Of a stretch of 64,000 bases of DNA, positions 12,366 through 25,690 are shown piece after piece. The notes under the pieces were generated by a model. That model was not told the DNA's origin and did no database searches. It saw only the letters and a program-made list of their open reading frames with translations. The first letter of the stretch is position 1; every line of letters starts with the position of its first letter. Source of the DNA: Aplectana chamaeleonis (taxonomy: Eukaryota > Nematoda > Chromadorea > Rhabditida > Cosmocercidae); NCBI GenBank assembly GCA_029168955.1, contig JAPDOI010000290.1, positions 744,001 through 808,000 on the forward strand, given 5' to 3'. Position numbers and translations under genes: made by a program.

Positions 12366-12715
12366 CCGTGGGGTGGACCCACATTTCTGTACCACCCCCC
12401 CTCCCGAGCCGTGGGTAGATCCGGAGAGATTCTCTCGGCGACAAAAATCATCCTCCGGTATCCGGTGGATCTTCTGGAAAGTGACTGAGGCCATCTTCCA
12501 GGTCCGACTCCTAAGAGCCGACTGAGGCACACAGTGAGATGAGGAGCCTTTCTTACCAGCAGCATTGTTAAAACCTTTGTCTAAACATGTCTATGTTCAT
12601 ACGCGGCTTAACATGGTAAACGTAAAACAGGTACATATCAACTTGCCTCAATAGATCAAGGCGCAACTTTAACAGGATAATTCCTGAGTGAGAATTTTGT
12701 GCCGGTGGCAAACTA

Positions 12716-13682
12716 TAATCGTCTTGTTGGGTTGTATCACCCCTCGCGCCGTAGCCTAGTCAGAAGATCAAGAAATGGTGAGGGAAATGTGACCGAAATA
12801 AAATCCAAAGCAGAGGAAAGTGTATTAAGCCTAGGTATTACATAACCATGACTTGCTTAGGAAAATAAACATTTAGGGTTAAATTATTCCAAGGAAATTC
12901 GGTAGGGTGAGGTTATTTGGCTGGATGTGTGGAAATCGCTAGATTCTTCCCAATTAGCTAGAATGGGTGCGAAAATCGATTAGCTTAGCGTTTGAAATAC
13001 CTTGAGGTATCGATTTTCGCAACGGTGTTGCTGAAATCGATTCATAGAAAGCGCCCGGGGTGCAGCTGTCTACGATGGATGACGTTTTTCTACGTCATAA
13101 GCCGACAGTTGCGCTCAGGGCGCTGCGTGAATCAAATTTGTCGGCAGCACCCGGAGCCCAACGTATGTGGCTTGCATCGCAGCATATGTGGCCCGAATAT
13201 TGCCAAATTTGTCACCCGGAGCGCAACATGGACGCGGCTCCGGGTGCATTCGTGGTGGGCTCAGGGCCTGCTATTGCCTAAGTCGTTCACCTTGAACGAA
13301 ACAACTTCCCTGATTCCCCGAAAGCTGGTCAACACTCGCTAAATTTTTGAAACACTGCCAAAGACTAGGACTTCAGCAACGTTCTCTACACTCCAACAGA
13401 GTGGGCTGTAATTTCCTTCAAGACCCCAAAAATTAAGACCGGTACATCAAAGGATGCTCTAGGGATCCATATATATCAAGCTGCGATGCGCCTTTGAGTC
13501 AGTCGCTAAAAACGTTTATAATTCTGTTCAGAGAGACGAAGGGTAGCTAGGAAGGTTCTCTAGCATTCCCTTGTCAGAAAATTTGTGTGTGCGTGTGCGT
13601 GTGTATGAGTTGATGGTGTCATTGAGACTGATATCATACCAGCTACGATAGATGCGTAGTCATTTTTTGTTGCTCTGATTCA
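12716..13682. other. No gene seen; short hairpin at 12970-13022
   Basis: GCGAAAATCGAT near 12970 and ATCGATTTTCGC near 13010 form a stem. Open frames at 12992-13342 (plus) cross this hairpin and carry no recognisable motif. The phrase TCTAGCATTCCCTTGTCAG near 13559 recurs at about 15192. Confidence 0.4.
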
Positions 13683-14775
13683 ACTAACAAGGGAACCACA
13701 ATAAGTCATAGTGACCATTCCAAATGAAATGTACTTTTCTAGAACTATTCTCGGACGAAAAGTCCGAATATGCCCATCGCAGCTGCCCAGGCCCACTGTG
13801 AAAATTGTTATAGGCATTTTTTCTCTGATTTTCGTACCTATTGTACCCTCCAAAAAGCGCATTATTTTTACGTTTTCCGGAAACGGGCCTCATAATCGTG
13901 TTCAGAGCCCAAAACTACCCCACTAAGCAAAGCTTGGGTGAAGGAACATTCTCCAAACTCCGCGCAGACTAACAGCGTTTTGGACTTTTACGGTTTTTCG
14001 GTTGGGCATTTATTTATACCAATTAGAGGGCTTCCGAAGCGTTCTAGAAAGATATTCCAGATTTGACTAAAAATTGGATCTGGGGGGTTATTTGGGATGC
14101 TGATCACGAATATGAGGTTCATTTGACGTTTCTCCAAAGTTTTTGATTAAATTTGTTTAAAGCGTCCCATCGGCAGAAAAATTTGTCGGCAAAATCGACT
14201 TTCGACATTTTCCGGAATGTGGCGACAGATATGGCTGAAATCGTTCTTCTGGGGTTATTTGGAGTGCTCAGCACGAATCTGATGTCGGTTTATCGATTTT
14301 TGACAGCTTACGGTAGATTACGGTGGTTATACGGTGGTTTGGTCAAAGTCTCAGATTTGTCTCAAAGTTCCTATGTGGGGGTTATTTGGGGTGCTGAATA
14401 CGAATTCGATGTTCATTTGTCGATTATCGGAATATTGAGGTAGGTTTCGTCTCCTAAATGACATGTTACCTTCCGTAACCTACAGTAAACCTTAAAATTT
14501 GCACAAGCAAACCCCAGATTCGTGTTCAGCACCCCAGATTACCCCTACATAGATGTTTCAAGCGAAATCCGGAGAAAAATTCAAAAACACCCTAAAATTC
14601 CATGGGGGTTAGGTACCCTTACCTTGCCGCGATGCTTTAAAAAACGCTCATAACTTTTTTCAGTGTCGGTCTAGGCAGCTGCGATGGATATATTCGGACT
14701 TTTCGTCCGAAAATGGTTCTAGAAAAATACATTCCATTTGAAATGGTCACTATGACTTATTGTGGTTCGTTTATA
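13683..14775. mobile_element. Non-autonomous DNA element with about 150-bp inverted ends (1.1 kb)
   Basis: Positions 13683-13845 (GAACCACAATAAGTCATAGT, then TCGGACGAAAAGTCCGAATA, then GCAGCTGCC) return in reverse complement at about 14630-14775. The interior has three spaced copies of a phrase like GGTTATTTGGGGTGCTGA at about 14088, 14254 and 14380, plus reverse copies near 13890 and 14520, so it is internally repetitive. No transposase motif is present. Superfamily is unclear. Confidence 0.75.
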
Positions 14776-14891
14776 AGGTGGGGTCGTCTAATTCCGTTGT
14801 TGGATGGGTACTGTACACATATAAGTAATAACTTTACAGACCTCCACTGTAGAAAACCACAGCGGGATAGTTATACCTTACTTGTTAGGTC

Positions 14892-17072
<2,181 letters not shown>

Positions 17073-17151
17073 CAGTTGGTTGCCCTGTCTGGAGTTCTTG
17101 GAGCACAGCACAATTTTGGTCAAACACAGATGCCAACACTCGCAGGTTCAG
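17073..17151 (+). CDS. Candidate internal exon, Q-rich frame
   Basis: Read from CAG at 17073, the frame gives QLVALSGVLG followed by a stretch with AQHNFGQTQMP, in keeping with the Q-rich exons downstream. The donor GTAAAT at 17152 is good. The acceptor is less clear: TTTAAGCAG at 17075 or TTTTCGCAG at 17054 are both possible. All three frames are open across the segment, so the assignment rests on composition. It ends in phase 1. It may be the most 5' visible exon of the large plus-strand gene, but no exon joins it in phase to the one at 28378. Confidence 0.4.
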
Positions 17152-17392
17152 GTAAATTTCAACGTGAAACTGAGTTTTGTGATTTTGTTTGTTGAACAAT
17201 TTTCAATCGGGTGGTGTAAACAGAGTTGAATTAATGTGCGCTTTCCATAAGTAGTCTTTGAATTACTTGATTGATTGATCTATTACATGTGCACACCCAT
17301 GTGGAAAAGAAATATGACGGGATAAAAGTAGTAATTTGAGCAACCAAGATGTGGGGCTGTGGCAATTTATTTGCGGCTGGTCTCTTTAACAG

Positions 17393-17875
17393 CGTTGAGG
17401 TTACATGTCCTGATACTTCAGCTGGCATCTCAGAAAGTGCATCTGCATCTAGCGGCATGTGGATCGAATCCACACCGCGGGTGTGGCTAAGGAGCAGTTC
17501 GGCTGGTACATACGACGCGCGCGACGGTTAAACGCTGTGCGCGCTCATCGTCCTTGGGGCGCGTTAATCAAGGGCTCTCAAAAAAGTTGCGGATTCCAAT
17601 GAAACGATGGTATGTACCAGAAGCATTGCGTCTAAAAAAGCAAATTATAAACAAAAAAACATGAATGAAATGCAAAAAATGATAAAGGGGGACGGCTACA
17701 ATGGGACAACGATTACTTTTTTCGGAGGTCCTCGTTTAACGCGCCCCAAGGACGATGAGCGCGCACAGCGTTTTTCCGTCGCGTGTGCTAGCCGAACTGC
17801 TCCTTAGCCACACCCGCGGTGTGGATTCGATCTACATGCCGCATCTAGCGACCTATCATTATTCACTAATTCAAG
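17393..17875 (+). pseudogene. Candidate exon split by a Mutator-like MITE
   Basis: Acceptors are possible at 17392 (TTTAACAG) or 17421 (ACTTCAG). The open frame runs through GISESASASS up to 17453, the sequence is interrupted by a 387-bp fold-back MITE plus one target duplication, and the same frame resumes at 17850 with DLSLFTNS before a good donor, GTAATC, at 17876. The second acceptor agrees in phase with the candidate exon ending at 17151. Reading straight through the MITE meets a stop near 17529. The exon is therefore either broken, or the MITE is removed by splicing. Alternatively this is chance open sequence. Confidence 0.35.
17454..17840. mobile_element. Fold-back MITE with 9-bp duplication, Mutator-like (387 bp)
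   Basis: Both ends begin GGCATGT and pair over about 100 bp (GATCGAATCCACACC, then GGTGTGGCTAAGGAGC). The flanks are a perfect 9-bp direct duplication, GCATCTAGC, at 17445-17453 and 17841-17849. Nine-base duplications are typical of Mutator-like elements. It is non-coding. Confidence 0.9.
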
Positions 17876-18189
17876 GTAATCTCGCCAGCCACAGTCCTCT
17901 ATTTCGGAGTCAAAGTTAGTCGGGTCCATCGCGTGCGTGCACCCATTACGCTGGCATCACACTGTCCTTATCGGGGTGAAGACCCAGTCCCCATTTGTGG
18001 ACAACCGCTTTTGCGACACGCAATGCAATCAAAATCGTGCTGAGACCACGAGGTCCTGGCACGATTATCTTCGTGCTGTGTGCTGCAACAGAGGTCGTCA
18101 GCAACTAGAGACCGGAATTTCGTTCCGATATCGACAGTGCTTTCCGCGACCAGCGACTGTGCAGGTCAGGCATATCGATTTTGGCTGGA

Positions 18190-18635
18190 ATTAGGCCGGG
18201 ATACAGCCGATATGGATGGTAAACATAGCGTCGCGTCGCTCGTCGCTGGAAGTATGATCTCGGCCTTAATGACTCACAATGTGTCGCGTTGCTAGTTGCT
18301 GGAAGTATGATCGCGGCCAGGGATGAGCGGAGTTCCGCGTTCCGAAACCCGCAGTTTCGCGCATTTTTGGCATTCCGCGTTCCGCATTCCGAAAACCGCA
18401 GAAAACGCCGCGGAACGCGAAAATATCAGGTCGTCTGGGACGTAAGAAAAAATTAGATGATGCGTTTCGCGTTCCGAAAACCGCATTTCCGCGCATTTCC
18501 AGGCGTTTCGCACCCGATTTCCGAAACCCGAGAAAAAAATTTCCGTTCCAAAACCCGAAAACCGATTTCCGAAACTCCATATTTTTATTTCGCTCATCCC
18601 TGATCGCGGCCTTGACTCGGAGCGGCTAAAAAAGG
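18190..18635. repeat. GGAAGTATGATC..CGGCC repeat family, interrupted by a hAT MITE
   Basis: The phrase GCTGGAAGTATGATCTCGGCC near 18244 and its variant near 18297 are tandem copies about 53 bp apart. A related inverted pair occurs at 15440-15540. The second copy is split by the 285-bp MITE, whose target duplication lies inside the repeat. Confidence 0.5.
18318..18602. mobile_element. hAT-type MITE, 285 bp, copy 1
   Basis: Begins CAGGGATGAGCGGAGTTCCG and ends CGCTCATCCCTG. The flanks are a perfect 8-bp duplication, ATCGCGGC (18310-18317 and 18603-18610), as expected for hAT elements, whose ends typically start CAG. A second 285-bp copy lies at 48364-48648. Minus-strand open frames here are translations of the MITE and also appear in copy 2. 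Confidence 0.93.
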
Positions 18636-20546
18636 TATACGGCGGGCTCGTATCGTCTGCCCTGAACGTAGAATCAAGGTACATCAATGCCCCACGACTA
18701 GCCCACCGGTGACATGAGTGGTCTGAGACCAATCCTGTGTCGTCCTGCTTAGTTCTGCGTCCGCATGGTTCTTCGGACTGATTAACAGGAAATCTTGAAG
18801 GGTCACCTCCACTACATTCTGTGACGTATTCGCTTTCTGTTGCTATAAGCAGGATGCGTCTCGATCGGCCGCTTCTAGTCAGGGGCTGCGAGGGAAGTCT
18901 CGCCGTCGTTTTGCATGCTCGTCCGGGAGCGGCGCACGCGACGGCTGCTTAACACGCACGTCGGCCGCATGGTTCGCCGGTCTCATTCGGGTACACTTTA
19001 GCATGGTGCAGACATTTGGTTCGAATTACAGTACCATATGAATGCGGCTCAACAAATCAGGATTTCCCAACCAAAATGCCCATTTGTGGATAAAAACGGC
19101 TTCTTGGTACTCAGATCTCTCCTGTGCCTAGTAAATCCATCAGCTCCTCCGGACAACTTACTTCCGTTCAGAAAATAATTCACTACATCGCTAGTACACA
19201 TAAGGAGTTTGGGTCGAAGTGTCCATCGATGATTGGCTAATATAATTCTCCGTAGAGTGATAAATTAGTGTGCTCTCAAATCTCATGCTGCAAATTGTTT
19301 TGCACCGACTGCAAAAAAAAACACTCATTAGCGCACAGTCCAAACCGGGTCAATGTTAGCTCAGCAGTTCCGCACGTATTTTCAATAAAAACATCCTATC
19401 CACGTTTTTATCGCAATCATCGTTTTCGAAGCGATTCTGCTTCGTGATCACTAATATCTGATGGATCAGGGGTCCCTTGGTGTTTGTGATGAACATCCTC
19501 CCACCGAGAGAGCCTGTGGTTTTCTCGTAGTCAGACTAGTCCATCGGGGCTGTTCTTATGGCGGATTTTTTTTTCGACTAAATGGTAGGGTGAAATAATT
19601 TCAAATCACCATTGACTTCACTCAAAACTCACACATTTTTTTTTCAACACAGTTACCCTTCTTTTTTACCACAGCTTCTTTTCTTCACAGAGGTGCCTGA
19701 CGGGTTCTTATCGTGACTTCCAAGATCCGCTACAGTTAGGTAGTTAGACCCACTCTGCACTATGGTCTACAAAAAATGCTTCATTTTGTTATGATCCACA
19801 ACGAGGATCCTCGCTAGGGCCATGGAGAGATCTTCACAGCAGCCAAAATTCTCTCTCAGAGAGTGACTCAGAGTCATCTCCCTGAACCGAAAAGATATGG
19901 GGTGATACGTTTTATATATCTCTGAAGCAAGAGCGCTAGTAGCTCACGGACACTGACGGGAGGTACCGTTTGGATAAACACCTAGGCTACCAGCGAGATG
20001 CTCGTTTATCACTATTTAGCGCAAGTAGCCCCGTTGTCGGAGCGCCACAAGCGGTTTTCTCCTGCGCTACTAGCCTTCCACCCCTTGACGCTAAAGATCG
20101 CTTGAGCACTTTATCATCCGAGGACCATGGGTGCAGTGTCGACCTAGACTTCTGAAGTGAGGGGAAATCTTATTTCTCCGGATCGGCCTGGCGTGGTGTC
20201 TCTCCTGAAGAGGATCGCTGAAAGAGCTACTAGCCGACTCCCAAGTCCATTGATCCCGTCTGAGCCGAGTAGGACCCTCGTGACTGCCTGAAATACCGCG
20301 TTGTGATTTGTGGGTTATTTTCGCTTCAATAACAACATGAAAGTGTTCGGAAAAAAACCCTAGACCGCATTTTCGAGCTTTTTTTTCGGGTGGTATAAGA
20401 GTCTAGTTAAGTTCGCCAACCTACAGTTGCCCCTCTGGAGGATGATGAGTGTGTCACCATGGTGTCAAAGATTGCAGAGAATGCAATGTGGCCCCAGGCG
20501 TCTGAAGTAAAGGAAAACTCATTTCTCCGGATCGGTCTGTTGTACC
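18636..20546. other. No gene supported; direct repeats at 20136 and 20476
   Basis: A phrase with TTTCTCCGGATCGG preceded by TCTGAAGT and a CCATGG-bearing block occurs near 20090-20215 and again near 20440-20550, about 340 bp apart, the second copy lying just upstream of the mariner remnant. The remaining 1.4 kb shows no coding signature. Confidence 0.4.
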
Positions 20547-20702
20547 ATGGTGTTCAATAAGATTTGTCGTTTGATAAGAGTGAGCGTTGCTACTAGCCCA
20601 AAATTTTTCTTGTTTTCTCGATACACTCTTCATATGAACGTATGTGAAGTTTCATTTAAATCTGTCAATTCGTTCTTTGTTTACAAGCCATTTAGAGTCG
20701 CC

Positions 20703-21640
20703 GTGTCACAGCAATGGAAAAAAATTGATTATCGTGCAGTGATAAAATTCTTATTTTTTGAAGGTGTAGCATCAAAAGAAATTCACGAACGAATTTTAAA
20801 AGTGTATAATGATTGTTCACCAACATTCAGAACAGTAGAAAGATGGGTTGCTGAATTTAAACGTGGTCGTACAAGCCTTGAAGACGATCCACGTGGATGA
20901 CGTCCAAAAAGCTCTTCAATACCAGAAATCATAGCTAAAATACAGGGTATGGTTTTGGAAGATCGTCGATTGACTGAGGGAGATTCAGTAGAGGCTCTAA
21001 ACATCTCATTAGGCAGTGTGAGCCATATTTTAAGTGAAAGTTTGGGTTTTAGAAAGCTGTGCGCTCAATGGGTGCCGCATTCGCTAACAATGGATCAAAA
21101 ACACATTCGAATGCGACTTTCTCAGCAACATTGGGAGCAATTTAAAAAGGATAAAGTGGATTTTGTGCGTCGATTCATCACTATGGATGAGACTTTGGTC
21201 TGTCACCATGATCCTGAATCACAACAAGAGGCTAAGGAGCGGTGTGAACCTGCTTATTCGGCTTCGAAACGAGTTCGTGTCCGGAAATCGGCCAAGAAGG
21301 TTATGACATAAGTTTTTTGGGATGCGAAAGGAATTTTGTTTGTGGATTACTTGCAAACTGGTGAAACAATTAGTTATGAATATTATTGCAACCTTTCGGA
21401 CCAGTTGAAGGAAAACAATCTTGAAAAAAGACCCGGTTTGCAGAAGAAAAAAATCCTTTTCTCATCAGGACAATGCACCGTGTCACAAGAGCATTTTGAC
21501 AGTGGCTGAAATCCATGAATTAAAGTTTGAATTGTTGGAGCATCCACCGTATTCACCAGATTTTGCCCCCCAGCGACTTCCTTTTGTTTCCAGAACTCAG
21601 TTATTAGCTGACTCTTTGGTCCAGTGTTCCCGTTTTAGCC
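20703..21640 (+). pseudogene. mariner transposase, inactivated
   Basis: A mariner-family transposase, which would cut and paste its element at TA sites, survives as a broken frame. The N-terminal domain shows KEIHERILKVYND and WVAEFKRGRTSLEDDPR; the catalytic domain shows WVPHSL, FITMDET (first Asp), VFWDAKGILFVDYL, HQDNAPCHKS (second Asp) and HPPYSPDFAP. The ATG has become GTG at 20703. In-frame stops lie at 20898 (TGA) and 21309 (TAA). One extra base near 21460 and one in the C-run near 21568 shift the frame, the latter just before the third catalytic Asp. The 3' end has lost similarity beyond about 21640. It resembles the mellifera/mauritiana side of mariner more than Hsmar1, judged by eye. 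Confidence 0.92.
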
Positions 21641-22497
21641 GAATACGACCATTATCGACCTTGAAATTTGGTAGTGATTTCTGGCCTCGATCTCAACGTG
21701 GAATCTTTTTTTAAAGGGTTGTAGGCGGGGCCGTACTGACTTTCGAGCTGGAAAAGGGGGCCGCATCCCCAAGGGGCCGATCACAACGCCATGACTCAAC
21801 CTGGCTTAGGGAGGAGCTCACATTTATGCCATAGAATTAATACTTTTGAAGTATTGGTGAAGGGGGTTCTAAACAAATTCCGCGCGCACGTCCAAGTTCG
21901 CCCACCCAGGGGTTCTACAATACCGCCCGCGACTTTGGAAAGACGGCGTTTTCGGCGCTTTTTTCCGCCGGAAAGCGCCGCTTTCTCATAACTTCGTTCA
22001 AGGTGGTCCGTTTGGGCTGTCAGGGGCACATATTGAATCAGCATCGCGAGCTCTTCATTTTGAGCCCGCACATGTCTTACCCGGCAAACAAGGCATATAG
22101 GGTTAACACAATCAATCGAGTGAATGAAAACTGAAGCTAGTTATCAAGTTGGTGTAAATATTTGACTTCATGTCAACCGTGCAGGTTTGGGACGAGTTAT
22201 ACACAAGTATTATAGACCGATTCATGTAGGTGGCAAAAGTGAAATTCAATGTTTTTAGCCGTTTCGGCGCCCCGGCAGACACAGTCAGCATCCTTCGCTC
22301 AGGCTCAAAATGCACGCCATCACAACTACGCTCAATACAGACTATTTTAGAACAGGTAAAACCTGTCTAGAGACATTTCCTGCCTAGCGCCACCCCTGTG
22401 ATTTTGGCTTTGAAAAACGACCCTCGGCCACCGACGTCCCGTTCTCGGCTCAAACGGGACCAATCGACCTGCAACTCGGCCCACCACTATACTTCGG

Positions 22498-22740
22498 CGA
22501 CTCGACAAAAATTTCGAATAATCGAGTTTTCGACTAACTCGAAATTACAGAATTTCGAATAATCGAGTCTTCGACTAAGTCGATTTTTCAAAATTTCGAA
22601 TAATCGAGTTTTCGACTAAGTCGATTTTTCAAAATTTCGAATAATCGAGTTTTCGACTAATTCGATTTTCCAAAATTTCGAATAATCGAGTAGTCGAATG
22701 ACTCGATGTCGATTGTTTCAGTCGATACCAAGACTCGATG
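22498..22740. repeat. Palindromic TTCGAATAATCGAG minisatellite, about 47-bp units
   Basis: About four to five units of ATTTCGAATAATCGAGTTTTCGACTAAGTCGA-like sequence, each self-complementary around TCGA. It is present only in the left arm of the large inverted repeat. Similar TTCGAATATTCGAA repeats occur at 49215, 57400, 59440 and 63410. Confidence 0.85.
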
Positions 22741-23569
22741 ACTCGACTCGACATAAGTATACCCACCACATTGCTTTTTGATCCTTTTCCGAATAAGCAC
22801 TGCGCCAGCCCAATCCGGAAATTTTAATTTTTCACAATTTTGGGGTGTGCTAAAATAGCGTTTTTTCCTGTTTGGCCCCCCGCCAGACGCAGTCATCGTC
22901 ATTCGCTCGGGCTCAAGGTGCCTGCGATCACAACTTTTTGATCCTCTTTCGAATAAGCACTGCGCCAGCCCAATCCGGAAAGGTCGAATTTTCGTCACTC
23001 TCACATGTGCCAAGTCCATTTTCTCTTGAAGCGGGACCACCGACGTCCCGTTTTTCATATGTGCTAAGTCCAATCAAGTTGATGAAATGTATTCTAAGAT
23101 TATGTGAAGAATGTGTTTTCGACATATACCTGTTCACCTTTCCTTCCCCAAAAATAGATTGACTCAAATTTTCTCCTTTCTCAATGTTTCTGAGCATATA
23201 GCAGTCAAATTATCGAGGCAATAATACGGCCTCAGATTGTGTCCGTAAGGCAGCGATTGCTACTCAGACGTGGATGCTCCTTTACCATTCTCCATGCGTT
23301 CAAATTGTTGATTTTAACAGTGCATTGATGAGGAACAGCACCGTCGTTGCGAGAAGGTACGCTCAAATGCTGCACCGCTCCGCGAGCGCGCGCCACTGAA
23401 GGAAGCGACGTGATGCAACTTTACGCAACATAATACTTTTGTTCGTATTTTCATTCGTATTTGAATTTCATTCTTGGTCATTAACGTAATGATATTCAAA
23501 AAGTGTAAAGTGGCCTTGAAATACAATGAACTCCAAACAGTGACGTGCACAGTATTAAAAATTGTGGAG

Positions 23570-24425
23570 CAAACTTAAGGGGTCTGCAGAGTTGCACCGC
23601 CCGGCGGCACGCCGCCGAGCGAGAGGTTTGGAGCGTGGCCAAACCCTGACGCGGCGGCGCCTTCTAATGCCTCGCAGAGTGGCAGCGATGCCTGCCGTCG
23701 TTCCCCATTTTCCTCCATTACGACAACCTCATTCATTCCACGCCAAAATTTGAATTTCGCCGAATTCAAAATTTTGTATCTATTTTCCTAGCTCGTTTTT
23801 ATGTGTTCTTTGGATTCACCATGAAACCATATTTGAACAGAAATTTTAATCTTAAAGACGCCAGAATTGAAAAGCTTCTCAAGAATAGCTCGACTTCTCT
23901 GTGTTTCCGGAAGATTTTCGTCATTTCAAAAAAAAAACGAAAACGCTCTCAGAAGCGGGCAACATAAAATCTAGCAGCAACGTTGATTCGGAATTTCTCG
24001 TGAAAATCGATATTATCCCACAGAAAGTTAAAGCTGAAGTAAAATCAATTATTCCGGGAGTGAAATGGAATGGATCACAAAAAAAGCGAACAAATGAAAA
24101 AATGTTCAAGTGTTAATGGAAACGTGTCAGAGTAGAACTAAAAAAAGTTTGCATGGATGACTGAACAATAGAGAAATTCATCAATAGGATCCATGGCGGC
24201 GCTCCTCGCCGACGATGAAAATGGTCCAGGCCATTCCTCGTCGCCGCTCCGGGAGCAGCTGCTGTCGCGGCGGCGAAAACACTCTGCGAGGTACTCACGT
24301 CGCTGCTTCCGCGCGGCACGTCGCCGCCCTCGCCCACTGCGTGGCGCCCGCCACTTTCCAACACTGCCATGTTGCAGCGGGACTCGCCGCGGCGCAACTC
24401 TGCAGACCCCTTTAGAGTCCAATTT
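23570..24425. mobile_element. Inverted-repeat element within the left arm (about 0.86 kb)
   Basis: Left end TTAAGGGGTCTGCAGAGTTG (about 23575) and right end CAACTCTGCAGACCCCTTTA are mirror copies; the adjoining sequence on each side is GC-rich (CGGCGGC blocks). The interior at 23760-24180 is AT-rich with no recognised gene. It accounts for most of the 1.28-kb insertion in the left arm. Several overlapping open frames at 24113-24444 lie in the GC-rich end and are not credible. Confidence 0.65.
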
Positions 24426-24796
24426 GCCAACTTGTGGGTGTTAATCCGTTGATGGGCAGCTTATTCCCATGACTCATCATTCAACGCATATCGCCGCATT
24501 CGGCGTTTCGTCTGGCAACCCTCGTCTATCACGCGCGCGTCTGGCGTCTTCTCGACCGCCATTGTCTATCACCTACACTCTGGGTCTCCAACGTACGGGG
24601 GACTCTCTCACCTGTCTTTCGCAATCGTAGAGACTGTCAACGGTTTTCCTCACACAATAACTTTGGAATCGCAACCTAGTCGGTTTTTTTACCTCAAGAA
24701 ATTGATGCAGCTTTAATTTCGAGGGAGTTTTACCAGAAGTTTCTGTATTCAACAATGTGGTGATATTGGAAGTGTGGCGAAGCTGGAGGCTCTATA

Positions 24797-24966
24797 CTAG
24801 ACGGGGGGGGGCACCCAAGATTTACTCATAGAGATGAACAAAAAACTCATGAAAAATGCTTGATTTTGCTGTCAAGCAGTGTTGCTATTAAATTTCTATA
24901 GAAATACGTCGATTCGGTGGATCACTTAATTTCTGACTTGAATCCTGAGTGCCCCCCCCCGTCTAG
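24797..24966. mobile_element. Short MITE with CTAGACGGGGGG ends (170 bp)
   Basis: CTAGACGGGGGGGG followed by CAC at the left is mirrored by GTG and a C-run then GTCTAG at the right. The interior is AT-rich and non-coding. It lies in the loop of the large inverted repeat. Confidence 0.7.
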
Positions 24967-25399
24967 GAGATAGTGCCAAGCTGCATTTAGACTTGATATA
25001 TTTATTAGTGGCTTTCTGATGTTCCGGAGAGGAAACATTGACATAAAATTTGATGAACAATATAAGCATTAGAAAAAATAATTTGTACATGTGAAGATAC
25101 GATCAAGTATGCAAGGAAGAATTTAGTCTCGAATTTGTTTTTAAAAATTGGAAATACTGCAGAATCAGTGTGCCAGGAGGGGAAGTTATCGAACACCGTG
25201 TTAGTATACTGCCTTTATTCGGGAGTGCACAAGCCCCTCTTTTCACCCGCACTCGATTCTACAGTATTGCACCACGGCGGCGCGGTCTGCCGTGACCCTC
25301 TCCCATCCAATCTCTCTCTCCCCATGTGGCAGGCATCGACCTTCGTATGACCACCGTCCGATCGTCCGCATGACCAGCGATCAGGTTCAGAGCAGGTGG

Positions 25400-25690
25400 G
25401 TTTTTTTTTCCCAAAATTTGCACCGTCTTCAGTTGAGGTGTTAATTTGAATGTCATCGTGTTGGCAGAGATCAGGGTTTACTCGAAGCTTTACACAATCC
25501 TTCTCGCTACCAAGAAATTGAGAAAACATTTGTTCATTTTATTTTCAACAAAAAAAGCCATTCTTTCTGAACATTAATTGTCTGCTTCGAATCGATTGCT
25601 CATCGATACACTACCAATTACGATTATATTTAAATTAATATCAAAACAACTGAAGACGGTGGAAATTTTCTAAAAAACACACCGTCTCTT
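25400..25690. repeat. Small inverted pair in the loop
   Basis: CCAAAATTTGCACCGTCTTCAG near 25411 is answered by CTGAAGACGGTGGAAATTTT near 25650. Sequence between is AT-rich. No gene is seen here. Confidence 0.5.

Larger units (their letters stand above)
9885..12715. mobile_element. Composite repeat bounded by a roughly 115-bp inverted repeat
   Basis: Positions 9885-10000 reappear in reverse complement at about 12590-12715. Shared blocks include GGAATTATCCTGTTAA, TTGAGGCAAGTT and TACGTTTACCATGTTAAG. The interior holds two TTAA-flanked elements, a pair of direct repeats around the motif GGAGACCCGGGGAC, and a degenerate tandem repeat. The inverted ends suggest one larger DNA element that later took in others. 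No transposase is visible. Confidence 0.5.

Noticed and set aside
12992..13342. 116-codon plus-strand frame
   Set aside because: Begins over a hairpin, has no family signature, and a nested frame is equally open.
18266..18732. Overlapping minus-strand frames with FRKSVFGFW-like words
   Set aside because: They translate the 285-bp hAT MITE; similar words appear at 48363-48626 in the other copy.
24113..24444. GC-rich overlapping frames on both strands
   Set aside because: They lie in the GC-rich end of an inverted-repeat element and all frames are open because stops are rare there.
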